From contig OZ023270.1 of assembly GCA_964006375.1 (NCBI GenBank), forward strand, positions 53,899,820 to 53,963,819: 64,000 nt of DNA, written 5' to 3'. Positions 42,304 through 54,325 of this stretch are shown in pieces; the stretch's first letter is position 1, and every line of letters starts with the position of its first letter. The DNA comes from Tillus elongatus. Lineage: Eukaryota > Arthropoda > Insecta > Coleoptera > Cleridae. The notes beneath the pieces were generated by a model that ran no database searches, was not told the origin of the DNA, and saw nothing but the letters and a program-made list of their open reading frames with translations. The position numbers and the translations under genes are program-made.

Positions 42304-43731
42304 ATGGTAAACACCAGATCGACTGACTACGACAAGATGGCTGAAATCAAAGAGTTGATGGACTTACTGAAAAAGCAACGCGAAGAAGACGAACAACGAC
42401 GACAAGAAGAAGAAAGAAGACGTCGCGAAGAAGACGAACGACGACGGCAAGAAGATAAAGAAGACCTCAAGAGGCAACGCGAAGAAGACGAACAACGACG
42501 ACAAGAAGAAGAAAGAAGACGGCGCGAAGAAGACGAACGACGACGACAAGAAGACAAAGAAGAACTCAAGAAGCAACGCGAAGAAGACGAACAACGGCGC
42601 GAAGAAGACGAGAGAAGGCGACAAGAAGATAAAGAAGACCTCCGAAGTATGTTCCACAATATGAGAATCGATGTAAAAGAAGAAATTGAACAGATCAACG
42701 AACAAATAGAAAAGGTGAACAGTAAAGTGGAAAATGCAACAGAGGATTGGAACAAACGATGGGAAGAAGTTGAAGGGTTGAAAGAACAAATGAAGATGAT
42801 GATGAAAGGCACAGAAGTCAGACATAGAGAACTGACAGAACAGGTGATGGGCCAGACTGATGGAACTCAACCAAGAGGAGTTACTGGAATGTCCCCAGTT
42901 CAAAATCGTACGGAACAAGATATGCCAATCGTGCAGCAGCCTCATGGAACCTTGAAGCCGCCGACTTTTGACGGAGAAACATCGTGGCCCATGTACAGGA
43001 GGCAGTTTGAAGCGGCAGCTCTCAGCAATGGGTGGAGCGAACAACAGGCAGCAACTGCTCTAATTCTCTCGCTTCGAGGTAAAGCCCTAGAAATCCTCCA
43101 GAACATCCCGGAGTCGAAACAGCAAAACTACTTAACAGTGATACAGGCCCTAGATTTGAGATATGGTAACAAGTACATGAGCCAGGTCTACCAGACACAA
43201 CTAAAGTCAAGGGTCCAAAAGCCAAATGAGACGCTGCAAGAATTTAGTGCCGAAGTGGAGAAAATTGTGCGACTGGCATATCCCCAAGCCCCAGAAGAAT
43301 TTGTCAACCAGATCACCGTCCAGACCTTCATCGATGGGGTACTTGACAATGAAATGCAACAACCTTTAAGGCTCGGAAGGTTCAAAACACTTACAGACTG
43401 CGTAATTTATGGCTTGGAATTTGAAGCAGCGAAGAATGCATCTCAACCTCGCCGCAACAGGCTGCGCGAAGTGAAGGAGATAGAGGACTTTGCAGACACG
43501 ACAGCGGAACTAAGGCAAGAAATGAAGTTGTTAAAAGAAGCCATAAGCAAGCTCACTGCACCGGTTGGGGCACGTAGGACGAAAGCAGATTGGTCAGACA
43601 TAGAATGCTACAAGTGTGGTAGGAAAGGGCACATAAGTAGGCAGTGCTCACAAACCCAACAGGTGGCTCGCAGAAGACAAGAATATACCAACAGTGAGCG
43701 GCGTCAGGGAAACGACCTGACGCCAGTGTAA
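42304..43731 (+). CDS. gag: Gag polyprotein (475 residues)
   Basis: Structural protein of the virus-like particle. The start at 42304 is the first ATG after the leader. Residues about 15-110 form a highly charged coiled coil built of tandem repeats: two 33-residue units and one 25-residue unit of KKQREEDEQRRQEEE type. A further coiled coil with EEIEQINEQIEKVN follows. Residues about 220-400 are a capsid domain of the Gypsy Gag type (PPTFDGETSWPMYRRQFE, ALILSLRGKALEIL, ETLQEFSAEVEKI). A zinc knuckle CYKCGRKGHISRQC (435-448) binds RNA. Ends PV-stop at 43731 within the frameshift region. Intact. Confidence 0.93.
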   Translation: MVNTRSTDYDKMAEIKELMDLLKKQREEDEQRRQEEERRRREEDERRRQEDKEDLKRQREEDEQRRQEEERRRREEDERRRQEDKEELKKQREEDEQRREEDERRRQEDKEDLRSMFHNMRIDVKEEIEQINEQIEKVNSKVENATEDWNKRWEEVEGLKEQMKMMMKGTEVRHRELTEQVMGQTDGTQPRGVTGMSPVQNRTEQDMPIVQQPHGTLKPPTFDGETSWPMYRRQFEAAALSNGWSEQQAATALILSLRGKALEILQNIPESKQQNYLTVIQALDLRYGNKYMSQVYQTQLKSRVQKPNETLQEFSAEVEKIVRLAYPQAPEEFVNQITVQTFIDGVLDNEMQQPLRLGRFKTLTDCVIYGLEFEAAKNASQPRRNRLREVKEIEDFADTTAELRQEMKLLKEAISKLTAPVGARRTKADWSDIECYKCGRKGHISRQCSQTQQVARRRQEYTNSERRQGNDLTPV

Positions 43732-46700
43732 GGGGGCGGCAGCTGGCGTGCGAGTCCCAAGGCCCCAAAGTCAAGGTCTCCACTATCCGACGCTACCACG
43801 AGAGCCTCGTTATACCTGGCAGCATAGACGGAAGACAGTGCAGTTTCACCATCGATACTGGTGCCACTAGATCCGTTGTACGTCCAGACATGTTGCCAAA
43901 CAGGTCGGCACTCACGACCAACAAACAGCCTGTGTTGGAGACGGCAAAAGGAGATAGGATACCCGTGCATGGAGAGGCCACTGTTTACATCAGACTGGGC
44001 AGTACTGAGCTACAGGTAAGGGCTGTTGTCGCAGAAATCGTCGACGAATTTATTCTGGGCCTGGATTTAATGGAAGAGTTCGATGTCCTTTCAGTAGACT
44101 TCCAGAATAAGATCATGAAAATCGGTAACGAAGAGTTGTATTTATCTCCACCAACAGGCGAAGCTAATCCCAGGGTGAGACTTATTGTCGACGAAGATAC
44201 ACGGATTCCTGGTAACAGTGAGAAGGTTGTCAGAGCCAGGCTAGAGAAGAAACTTGATGGTATGACTGCTCTCATAGCGGAGCCCCTAAAAGATAGGCAT
44301 GATGGTGCCCTCGTCGCACGATGCTTAGTAGACCCGAAGAGGACAATACCCATAAGAGTGGCTAACGTACAAACTAACAGGGTCACATTGAAGAGAGGTG
44401 AAGTTATCGCCACTTGCGAACCCATTGACCGAGTGACGTTGTCCAAAAACGTGACACCCACTGCATTAGACAGAAGACTGCCAGTAGAAATGGTAGAGCG
44501 GTTTAAGAATTCTTGGGGCCAATTGAACGACATGGAGATGGAAATGGCCCTGAAGTTCGTATTGGAGGAGGCCGATATTTTCGCTCAAGATAAAATCACA
44601 GGTCGTACGAGTCTAGTGCAACACAGAATTAATACTGGCGACGCAAGACCAATTAGACAGCCGCCGAGAAGACTGCCTTTTGCCAAGCAATCAGAAATCA
44701 AGGCGATGGTTAACGAAATGCTGGAAGATGGTGTGATTGAGGAGTCTAATAGTCCTTGGTCGTCCCCAGTAGTTTTGGTCACCAAGAAAGACGGCACTAT
44801 GAGATTTTGCGTGGACTATAGGAAGCTGAATGATGTCACCAAGAAAGACAGTTATCCCCTGCCCTGGATCGACGACACTTTGAACACTTTGGCCGGATCA
44901 AAGTGGTTCTCTACATTAGACCTGAAAAGTGGCTACTGGCAAGTAGAACTCCATAAAGACGATAAGGAGAAGACTGCTTTTTCCACCGGGAATGGGTTGT
45001 ACCAATTCAAGGTCATGCCATTCGGCTTATGTAATGCTCCTGCCACCTTCGAGCGACTAATGGAGTTAGTGCTGAGAGGACTTACATGGGAAACATGCCT
45101 GGTGTATCTCGACGATGTCATGGTGATTGGAAGGACTTTCGATGAACACCTGTCGAATCTGAAGCAGGTTTTCTCCAGGCTGAGAGGTGCCAATCTGCAA
45201 CTTAATCCCAATAAATGCGTCCTCTTCCAGAAGAAAGTGAGTTTCCTCGGACATGTCGTTTCTGAGAAAGGGATAGAAACTGATCCAGAGAAAATAAAGG
45301 TAGTAAGAGACTGGCCTGTGCCGAGGAACAAACATGAGGTCAGAAGTTTTCTGGGACTTTGCAGCTACTACCGACGCTTTGTGAAGTACTTCAGCAGCAT
45401 TGCGAAACCTCTGCATAGCCTGACTGAAAATAAGGTCGAGTTCATCTGGTCACCAGATTGCCAAGAGTCTTTTAGAGAACTCAAACATCGTCTTCTCACT
45501 GCTCCTATACTGGCTTATCCTCGGGCCGAAGGACTGTTCATACTGGACACCGATGCTTTCCAGTATGGCATTGGGGCAGTACTCTCGCAGCTCCAAGCCG
45601 GAGAAGAAGTTGTGGTAGGCTACTTCAGCAAAACGTTCGGAAAAGCAGAAAGGAATTACTGTGTAACCCGGAAAGAACTGCTGGCAGTTGTAAGATCCAT
45701 CGAACATTTCCACAGCTTCCTGTATGGAAGAACATTCCGCGTGAGGTCGGATCACTCTGCTCTGCAATGGCTTCTGAACTTTAGAAATCCCGAAGGACAG
45801 ATAGCCCGATGGATAGAGAAACTGCAGAGCTACGACTTCCGGATTGAACATCGAAAAGGAAGAAGTCACGCCAATGCAGACAGCCTGTCGAGAAGACCAT
45901 GTTCAGTGCATGAATGTAAATTTTGCGAGCGACAAGAGAACAAAGAGATCGACAAAGTAACTCATCAGATCAAACAACTGGTGGCAGGACAGGAGAATAA
46001 CACCGATCTAGACGTAAATCTTGAATACATCAGAGACGCACAGAAGACAGATCCAGACTTGAAAAATATTAGAGAATGGCTACAAAAGGGGAAAAGACCT
46101 GAGTGGCACGATGTGTCCCGGTTTGGGGCGGAGGTTAAAGGCTACTGGCTACAATGGGACTCATTGTGTCTTAAGAATGACATGATCACTCGAAAATGGG
46201 AAACTGCCGATGGTAGAGACTGTATATACCAGACCGTTGTGCCAAGTGAGTGCATAGACGGTGTTCTTCAAGAGTTACACAATAGTAGAAGTGGAGGCCA
46301 CTTTGGGGTCAACAGGACTCTTGCCAGAGTGAGAGACCGCTTCTATTGGATAAACTGCCGAAGAAGCGTGGAAGAATGGTGCAAAAGGTGTGACCAATGT
46401 GCTTCAAAGAAAGGACCAAAGACCCGATCCAGAGGAAAAATGATGCAGTACATCTCAGGTACACCGTGGGAGAGAGTTGCCGTAGACATCGCAGGACCTT
46501 TTCCCATCACAGAGTCTGGGAACAGATACATAATGGTGGCGATGGACTACTTCTCGAAATGGCCTGAAGTTGCGCCGATCCCCAACCAAGAGGCAACGAC
46601 CGTAGCAGAAGCCCTGATGAAAAATGTCATATCACGGCATGGCGTACCCTTGGAGATTCACACCGACCAGGGCCGGAATTTCGAATCAGAGGTCTGGAAG

Positions 46701-47366
46701 AGCCTAATGGACTTGCTAGGCATAAAGAAAACGAGAACAACGCCACTCCACCCCCAACCAGACGGCATGGTAGAACGGCATAACAGGACCATCAATCAGT
46801 ATCTTGCTATGTTTGTTGACGAGAATCAGAGAACCTGGGACAAGCTGATACCTCTGTTCCTCCTAGCTTACAGAAGCTCTCAGCATGAATCTACCGGCTA
46901 CACTCCATCCATGATGTTGACCGGCAGAGAGATGCGGCTACCAATCGACATAACGAGACCACCACCGAACGAGGACATAGCGGACCTAGCTACGTTACCT
47001 GAGTATGTCGCCGACCTAGAAGGAAAACTGCGCACTATACACAGATGTGTCAGAGATAGGCTCCTCTTAAGCAGTGACCGGATGAAGATGCGCTTGGATC
47101 GCAGAGCAACACCCCATACATTCAAGGAAGGTGATGCAGTGTGGCTGTACCAACCAACAAGGAGAAAGGGCCTCAGTCCAAAACTTCAGAAACCATGGGA
47201 AGGGCCATACTTGGTGACTAAGAAAATTAATGACCTAGTCTACAGAATCCAGCTGTCTCCAAGAACTAAACCCAAAGTTGTTCACATAGAGAGGTTGAGT
47301 CCCTATCGGGGCAACGAACCCCCAAGTTGGCGGCCGGTAAATACTGTTCGGGACGAACAGTCTTAA
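43698..47366 (+). CDS. pol: Pol polyprotein: protease, RT, RNase H, integrase (by -1 frameshift)
   Basis: The frame is open from 43698. The first ATG (43890) lies after the protease active site, so frameshifting is the likely entry. Protease: FTIDTGATRSVV near 43845-43880 and ILGLDLM. Numbering from 43890: RT with FSTLDLKSGYWQ and catalytic YLDD at 406-409; RNase H with LDTDA near 553 and HSALQWLL; integrase zinc finger H...H...CKRCDQC at about 795-840; core D near 865 (VAVDIAGPF), D near 925 (HTDQGRNFE) and E near 960 (PDGMVERHNRT); C-terminal GPY/F-type KPWEGPYLVTKKI and HIERLSPYRG. All catalytic residues are present and there are no stops. It copies and integrates the element; GPY/F-bearing lineages are common in insects. 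Confidence 0.95.
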   Translation, partial: AASGKRPDASVRGRQLACESQGPKVKVSTIRRYHESLVIPGSIDGRQCSFTIDTGATRSVVRPDMLPNRSALTTNKQPVLETAKGDRIPVHGEATVYIRLGSTELQVRAVVAEIVDEFILGLDLMEEFDVLSVDFQNKIMKIGNEELYLSPPTGEANPRVRLIVDEDTRIPGNSEKVVRARLEKKLDGMTALIAEPLKDRHDGALVARCLVDPKRTIPIRVANVQTNRVTLKRGEVIATCEPIDRVTLSKNVTPTALDRRLPVEMVERFKNSWGQLNDMEMEMALKFVLEEADIFAQDKITGRTSLVQHRINTGDARPIRQPPRRLPFAKQSEIKAMVNEMLEDGVIEESNSPWSSPVVLVTKKDGTMRFCVDYRKLNDVTKKDSYPLPWIDDTLNTLAGSKWFSTLDLKSGYWQVELHKDDKEKTAFSTGNGLYQFKVMPFGLCNAPATFERLMELVLRGLTWETCLVYLDDVMVIGRTFDEHLSNLKQVFSRLRGANLQLNPNKCVLFQKKVSFLGHVVSEKGIETDPEKIKVVRDWPVPRNKHEVRSFLGLCSYYRRFVKYFSSIAKPLHSLTENKVEFIWSPDCQESFRELKHRLLTAPILAYPRAEGLFILDTDAFQYGIGAVLSQLQAGEEVVVGYFSKTFGKAERNYCVTRKELLAVVRSIEHFHSFLYGRTFRVRSDHSALQWLLNFRNPEGQIARWIEKLQSYDFRIEHRKGRSHANADSLSRRPCSVHECKFCERQENKEIDKVTHQIKQLVAGQENNTDLDVNLEYIRDAQKTDPDLKNIREWLQKGKRPEWHDVSRFGAEVKGYWLQWDSLCLKNDMITRKWETADGRDCIYQTVVPSECIDGVLQELHNSRSGGHFGVNRTLARVRDRFYWINCRRSVEEWCKRCDQCASKKGPKTRSRGKMMQYISGTPWERVAVDIAGPFPITESGNRYIMVAMDYFSKWPEVAPIPNQEATTVAEALMKNVISRHGVPLEIHTDQGRNFESEVWKSLMDLLGIKKTRTTPLHPQPDGMVERHNRTINQYLAMFVDENQRTWDKLIPLFLLAYRSSQHESTGYTPSMMLTGREMRLPIDITRPPPNEDIADLATLPEYVADLEGKLRTIHRCVRDRLLLSSDRMKMRLDRRATPHTFKEGDAVWLYQPTRRKGLSPKLQKPWEGPYLVTKKINDLVYRIQLSPRTKPKVVHIERLSPYRGNEPPSWRPVNTVRDEQS
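43707..43766 (+). promoter_or_regulatory. -1 ribosomal frameshift signal between gag and pol
   Basis: Slippery heptamer G-GGA-AAC at 43707-43713, in the correct gag phase. A 6-nt spacer follows, then a perfect 7-bp stem: ACGCCAG (43720-43726) with CTGGCGT (43743-43749), loop of 16 nt. The loop GGGGC (43733-43737) can pair with GCCCC (43762-43766), giving an H-type pseudoknot. pol is open in the -1 frame from 43698 and gag stops at 43731, so slippage here would make Gag-Pol. Confidence 0.85.
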
Positions 47367-47378
47367 GGAGGGGGGCAG
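47364..47378 (+). other. Polypurine tract
   Basis: AAGGAGGGGGGCAG directly before the 3' LTR, overlapping the pol stop; primes plus-strand synthesis. Confidence 0.85.
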
Positions 47379-48195
47379 TGTTACAAAGCACTTCAATAGA
47401 CGTAGGTGCGGTGTTGCCACATCTCCAGAATTTCCCCAACATCTGGGAATTTTTGCACAATCTGGCAACACCGCCTCCCCACCCCCCCTGGGGGTGCCTG
47501 GGGTGACCCCCCTCAGGCGAAGTCTCAACCCTCTAGGACCAGAGATAACGAAGTTACCAACTTGTACCCCGTCGGAACGGATAACTGAGGTCTGCACATT
47601 CCGAACACCCTGTATATACACCCTGTATACGTAGAGAACCCTTACACCCTGTATACGCAGAGAGCTCTTATAGTTCGAGAAACACCTCTTGTGTGACATA
47701 GGAGTGGTGACCACATTTGGATCATCCTGTATATACATCCCCCTGTATACACACGGGACCGATCTGTATTCACAGAACCTTCTAGTAAAAGAAGGTCCTG
47801 GAACGTTCTGGAATGGAACGCTCTAGAAAGGAGGGGAAGGTACGGCGAGTATATAAAAGCGAAAGCAAGCCAGCCCGAGTTAGTTCAGTTCAGTTAGAGA
47901 ATGTAAAGTGACTTGAACAAGGAGTAACTACTGTGAAGTGTTATAGAGTAGCGACTGTAGTTTCAGTGTATTAGTGACTTTTGTTGAGAGTAGTGATTGT
48001 AAAGCCAGATAAACTAAGTGTTTTGTGAAAGAGACGTTCTAGAACTCTTATTATATCCATATTCAGACAGTAAATTAAGTGTTTGGTGAGAGAGACAGTT
48101 CTAGAACTTTATTGTATCTTTATTTAGAGTGTATATAAAGTTGTTTTGTTAAAATTCAAAGTCTCACTTATCCAGAACCCGGAGAAAACGCAACA
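47379..48195 (+). repeat. 3' LTR (817 bp)
   Basis: Near-identical to the 5' LTR, with the same heat-shock-like array (core 47800-47814) and TATA box (47850). It could drive transcription outward into the LINE remnant at 48200. Confidence 0.95.
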
Positions 48196-48199
48196 ATAT

Positions 48200-49300
48200 G
48201 TTGACAAATGACTTCAAGCCACTAAATACAGGTAAATTTACTATTAAGAGGAGATTAAAAAGTTTTATAATGAGTTGAATGATTCCATTTTGATTATCAC
48301 TGCCGGCACTTATTACTTTTGAGTGAATTTTCTATATGATTATGCATTTCAGTTTTCTGATTAATCTACTAGACTTTAGATTATTCTTTTTTTTTAGTAA
48401 CCTAACCTATGTACAGGTAACTTGTTTACCACTATAGGATTTTACTCTATAAGCTAGCCTATTCAGGAGACTGTTGCCTACATGGGATTTTTCTGGATGA
48501 ATAAACTTGAACCTTGAAATACCAAATTTACTTTTGAAGAACAATACTGTAAATGAATTACAATTAACCATTAGAAAGTTAGAATGGTACTTTTCTTTAA
48601 CACTGTACAACAGGAATAGCATCTTTTCTTAATATTATTTGACAAACCAAGAACTTTGCCAAATCCCTCAAAAATAAATCTGGAATTTCTGTCTGTAAAG
48701 TTCTTAATTTTTCATATCATAATGTGTCAAGGGACCTGGCCATTTAAAAGAATCCATTCAAAAATACAGAATAGGCTAAAGTTTCATGGAAAACTGATAA
48801 ATCCAGGGCACCCACTGAAAGGTATAAATCTTATTGCATTTAACCAGTGAATTCAATTCACACCTGACACTATCTTTTGTTATTACTGAAATAATAAAAC
48901 ATTTAACCATTAGAAAGTTAGAAGGGTACTTTTCCTTGATATTGTACAACAGGAATAACATATTTTCCTAATGTTATTTGACAAACCAGGAACTTTGCCA
49001 AATCCCTCAAAAATAAATCTGGAATTTCTGTCTGTAAAGTTCCCAATTTTTCATGTCATAATGTGTCAACGGACCTGACCATTTGAAAGAATCCATACCG
49101 ATTCAGAAATACAGAATAGGGGACAGTTTCATGGAAAACTGATAAATCCAGGGCATCAATTCACACCTGACACTATCTTTTGTTATTACCGAAATAATAA
49201 AACTGCTTAAGTTTCAACACCTTTATTTGTGATGAATTGTACATTCATTCAATGTAGTTTGCTGCCACGAGGACTGCTTACCCAATTGTCAACTTTGTGT
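48200..49300 (+). repeat. Segmental duplication copy 1, right part, with a 339-bp tandem repeat
   Basis: Continues the LINE to its 3' end (GGATGAATAAACTTGAACCTTGAAA at about 48495-48520), then non-LINE sequence to 49300; all recur at 54001-55107. Inside, TTATTTGACAAACCA at 48635 and 48974 starts two tandem units of 339 bp (TTTGCCAAATCCCTCAAAAATAAAT...). It differs from the other copy by roughly 3%. Confidence 0.85.
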
Positions 49301-50345
49301 AGATATTGCAGTAGTTGTTATGATTACGTACTTCGGGATGACCTTTCTTATGCACTCTTGGTTACACCATGCATTCTGGGAAGCGTTCATCTGCTTGATT
49401 TTCAATTTTCTATACAAATGGGCAAGCTCTTCGATAGAAGACCTCTTCAATTCATTGATTGTTGTTGCCCTTACTTAGTAAAACTTGTCCATACTACATA
49501 CAGACATTTTGAAAACCTCATCTGTCATCGGTATTTCATTTTTATTTTCAATTTGATAAACTTTTTGATCAAAACATCATATAACATAGCAACAGATATT
49601 TATTTGTAGTTGTCATGATTTGGTACTAATTCAATTTCAATCTGTCTGAAAATGCTGTCAAGCAGCGAAACTATAGTCACAGAAACGTTGAAGAACTTCC
49701 TAGAACTTCCAGAATTTGTAGGGCCACTTGCTCCAGTTAGCTTACGCGCTGGCTACGTCCTTCACCAACGAAAACCAACAGTGAAGCCAGAGAAGTAGTC
49801 TCCAAGTCTGTATATTTATATCATTGTATGTAGGTTTCTTGAGAAAAATCATAAAATGTGTTAAATTTTTAAAAAGCGCCATCTAGTGATTACAGTAACA
49901 ATAACAAAGACATGGCTTGCAATGCAGTTGATAGAGCAAGAAATACTCTTTTAAATGACACTAAGTTCAATATTTTCCAATGAGGCGATCCCTAAATATT
50001 GCATTTTTCCTAATCAATGTTTGCCTTACCCCCACCACTTTATCTGAAGAGTTAGAGAAAAATAGTGACAACAGAAATTGTTCGTGATACACACGACATT
50101 TATCTGCAGGTATTTTCAACACAGTTTATCTGGACATATTACTGAGATATCCTATTTTTTCCATTTCCTCTTGGTGTTACGCCCTTTAACGGGCATCTGA
50201 CGAACTTGAAAATAATTTCCAACAATTTTTCTTGGCCACACTTACTAAGATATTTTTTCCCAAAGCTCTATGGTAAACGGTTTCCGAGATACAGCCGCTT
50301 ACCTCGCTTAATTGGCCACCCTGTACATAAAATAAAGTTATGATG
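49301..50345. other. No gene recognised; possible transposon terminus at 50345
   Basis: AT-rich. An open frame at 49229-49609 has no recognisable domains. GCTTAATTGGCCACCCTGTAC at 50307-50330 resembles a mariner-type terminus, but its partner end was not found. Confidence 0.4.
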
Positions 50346-50449
50346 TCACAAATAACAGCGATTTAAGATTTTAACTAATCAATAAATCAATAGATAAGGA
50401 GGGCATTGCTTGAAATTCCTTGGAAAGGGTAACTAGTCTTATTTCCCGA

Positions 50450-50940
50450 TAATAATAATAATAATGCTTTATTTGTTTCATACGACATGTATACATTACC
50501 CGTGATGGGTGTGAAACTTGTCAAAACAGTAGAAAATTAACAAACAAAACAAAAAAAAAATACATAAGTTCAAATAAAATATTAAATTCAAATAAAATAA
50601 AATAAAAATAAAATGGACTAAAATTTGATTGTCTCCAATATTTTTCCCCTTGTATTATAATTGTTTTATCAGCTAAGTACTCATCAACAGTATAGTAAGC
50701 CTTCTCTTACAATATCTTTCTCAGTTTTGTTTTGAGTGTCGAATGATTGCATTTTTTTATTTCATTAGGTATATGATTATATATTTCTATGATGGGGGCA
50801 TGTAATTTTTGTTGTTTTAAATATGTGAAGTTTTGTCTTGGGCTGTTCAGATCTTTATTTATAGTATTATGCTCGTGTGTACGTATACACACAATAAGAT
50901 TAGCTTTATAGAAAAACACTTATAGTGCACATGTTTTAAC
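50450..50940 (-). pseudogene. LINE (CR1/Jockey-like) C-terminal fragment with (ATT)n tail
   Basis: Minus strand. 50707-50919 reads RTHEHNTINKDLNSPRQNFTY and IIEIYNHIPNEIKKCNH..LKTKLRKIL, the typical extreme C-terminus of CR1/Jockey RT proteins. About 240 bp of 3' untranslated sequence ends at a (TTA)n tail at 50449-50465 preceded by AATAAAGC. The rest of the LINE is missing (5' truncation at about 50940). Confidence 0.7.
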
Positions 50941-51059
50941 ATATATGTGTGTTTAGTAAGTAATATCGTAACTCTATCAATGAACAAATTTTTACGTAGA
51001 ACTGTCATGATGATGGTGCACATTGTGAGAACAAAAGTTGTAGGTGTTATAGTAAAATA

Positions 51060-51745
51060 TGCGTCGGTTCGTTATGAAAAATCAGCACTTTTTGTTGGAT
51101 GACAACGTTCCTTGACATCCAAGCGAACAAGGACTCATCACAATATTAAAGCAATATTTCTTCCTCCAAATATAACTTCATTAGTTCAGCCCATGGATCA
51201 GGGGGTATTAGAAAATTAAAAGCGTATTACAGACGTACCTTACTCGAATCCATTTCAGAAAGAATGGAAAGTGATAAATTACATATTTAAAGAAAATTAA
51301 TCTTAAAGATGTAGTATACTGAATAGCAGACTCGTGAAATAAAGTTAAAACGTCCACTTTACATAAATCCTGATCCACATTATAGACCAGGAAATAATAC
51401 TTGAGGAAGAAGACTCATCAAACTGATGTTTGAAATGATGCGCGCCATATATGGATGTGAGGAAGTCACCGGAGGAGATTTTATTCAATAGTGGTTTGAG
51501 AGTGATGAGCAGGAAGAAATTACCGACACTGTCCTAATGGCTTGTGCTAGAGGATGGAACGAATCAATTGAAGAAATTGACGGTGATGATTATTAAGTGC
51601 CCAAAATTTCCCATATTGAAGGTAAAAATGCATTGGGGAAGGCGTTACTTTACGTGGAACAGCAGCTAAGTGCCATCGCCACGGATGTGCTATGATTGAA
51701 AAGATGGAGGGATTGCGCAATCAAGAATCACGAGTTCTAATTACT
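51060..51745 (+). pseudogene. Tigger/pogo-type (jerky-like) transposase relic
   Basis: Plus-strand frames contain [31 protein letters not shown], the hallmark pogo/Tigger DDE block, then RTLLESISERMESDK, EEVTGGDF, QWFESDEQEE and a C-terminal ALLYVEQQLSAIATDV...LKRWRD. Several stops and frameshifts are present. The N-terminal CENP-B-like DNA-binding half is absent. It would have acted as a TA-targeting transposase. Confidence 0.75.
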
Positions 51746-51799
51746 ACAGGGTAATGTTTATCGCTTGACACATACATACCTTGCCAGAAATTATGTTTT

Positions 51800-53203
<1,404 letters not shown>

Positions 53204-53230
53204 TTTTTATTATAATTTGTAGCAAATCTT

Positions 53231-54325
53231 TTTTAGACAATCTCAAAAAATATGGCATAAGGGGTAGTGCTTTAGGATTACTAGCTGCCTGTCAGACAGG
53301 AATGAAAGGGTTAGAATTAAAAATTAGAAGAGTGAATACAAATGCATTACTACAGGTGTTCCGCAGGGAACTATACAGGGATCTTTGTTTTTATACCTTA
53401 TGGAAATGACCTATTACGAGATATGCAAAGTGGTACCATCATGTCGCTTATGCCCGACGCGATACTGTTATCATGTCGAGTGGTGACTGTGTCCCTGGTA
53501 GAGGAAAAAGTGAATCAATATCTCAAACATGTGTCAGAATGGCTGGCTCTGAATAGATTATCTTTGAACGCAGATAAAAGTGTAAATATGACATTCGGTG
53601 TTTACTGTGATGGTGTATCTGACACACTGAATGTTAAGTTGGGAAATCAATTGATAAAAATAGTTGAGAGCCATAAGTAGTTGGGCTTATATTTTGATTA
53701 CAATATGAAATGGGACAATCACATTAATTATATCTTTAAAAGAGCTAGATATTTGATATCCATTTTTGCTAAAATGAGAAATCTTATAGATACTAAAACA
53801 CTTGAGTTGATATACTATGCATTTGTCCATAGTATGAGAAATTATGGAGTAGTTGTTTGGAAGGGAGCACATGACAATAATCTAAACCTGATACCAGAAA
53901 GCCAAAACAAAATATTAAAAATTGTAAACAAGAATCGATTTCCAGAAGACATCCCTTAATGTAAGACAATTGTTTCGGTGGCTATTAAGCTTTTTTATAT
54001 GTTGACAAACGACTTCAAGCCACTAAATACAGGTAAATTTACTATTAAGAGGAGATTGAAAAGTTTTATAATGAGTTGAATGATTCCATTTTGATTATCA
54101 CTGCCGGCACTTATTACTTTTGAGTGAATTTTCTATATGGGGATTATGCATTTCAGTTTTCTGATTAATATACTAGATTTTAGATTGGTTATTATTTTTT
54201 TTAGTAACCCAACCTATGTACAGGTAACTTGTTTATCTCTATAGGATTTTACTCTATAAGCTAGCCTATTCAGGAGACTGTTGCCTATATGGGATTTTTC
54301 TGGATGAATAAACTTAAACCTTGAA
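53231..54325 (+). pseudogene. Jockey/CR1-type LINE ORF2 fragment, copy 2
   Basis: Same RT C-terminal region as copy 1 (YGIRGSALGLLAACQTG, LNADKSVNM, WDNHINYIFKRARYL), with the same frameshifts and the same internal stop after ESHK at 53678-53680. It is non-functional, and the shared defects show common descent after inactivation. Confidence 0.82.

Larger units (their letters stand above)
41428..48195 (+). mobile_element. Young, apparently complete Ty3/Gypsy LTR retrotransposon (6,768 bp)
   Basis: TG...CA LTRs of 816 and 817 bp differ at about three places. The 4-bp target duplication ATAT is at 41424-41427 and 48196-48199. Order: LTR, tRNA-Leu-type primer site, gag, -1 frameshift site, pol (protease, RT, RNase H, integrase with GPY/F-type end), polypurine tract, LTR. 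Both ORFs are uninterrupted and no env is present. The paralogous empty site at 53997-54000 has a single ATAT. It could be autonomous. Confidence 0.95.

Noticed and set aside
42327..43044. Long minus-strand open frames opposite gag (161 and 226 residues)
   Set aside because: They are shadows of the purine-rich coiled-coil coding sequence on the + strand; serine- and phenylalanine-rich with no domain.
49229..49609. 126-residue + strand frame
   Set aside because: It starts inside the duplicated repeat and continues into unique DNA. No recognisable motif, signal or homologous domain.
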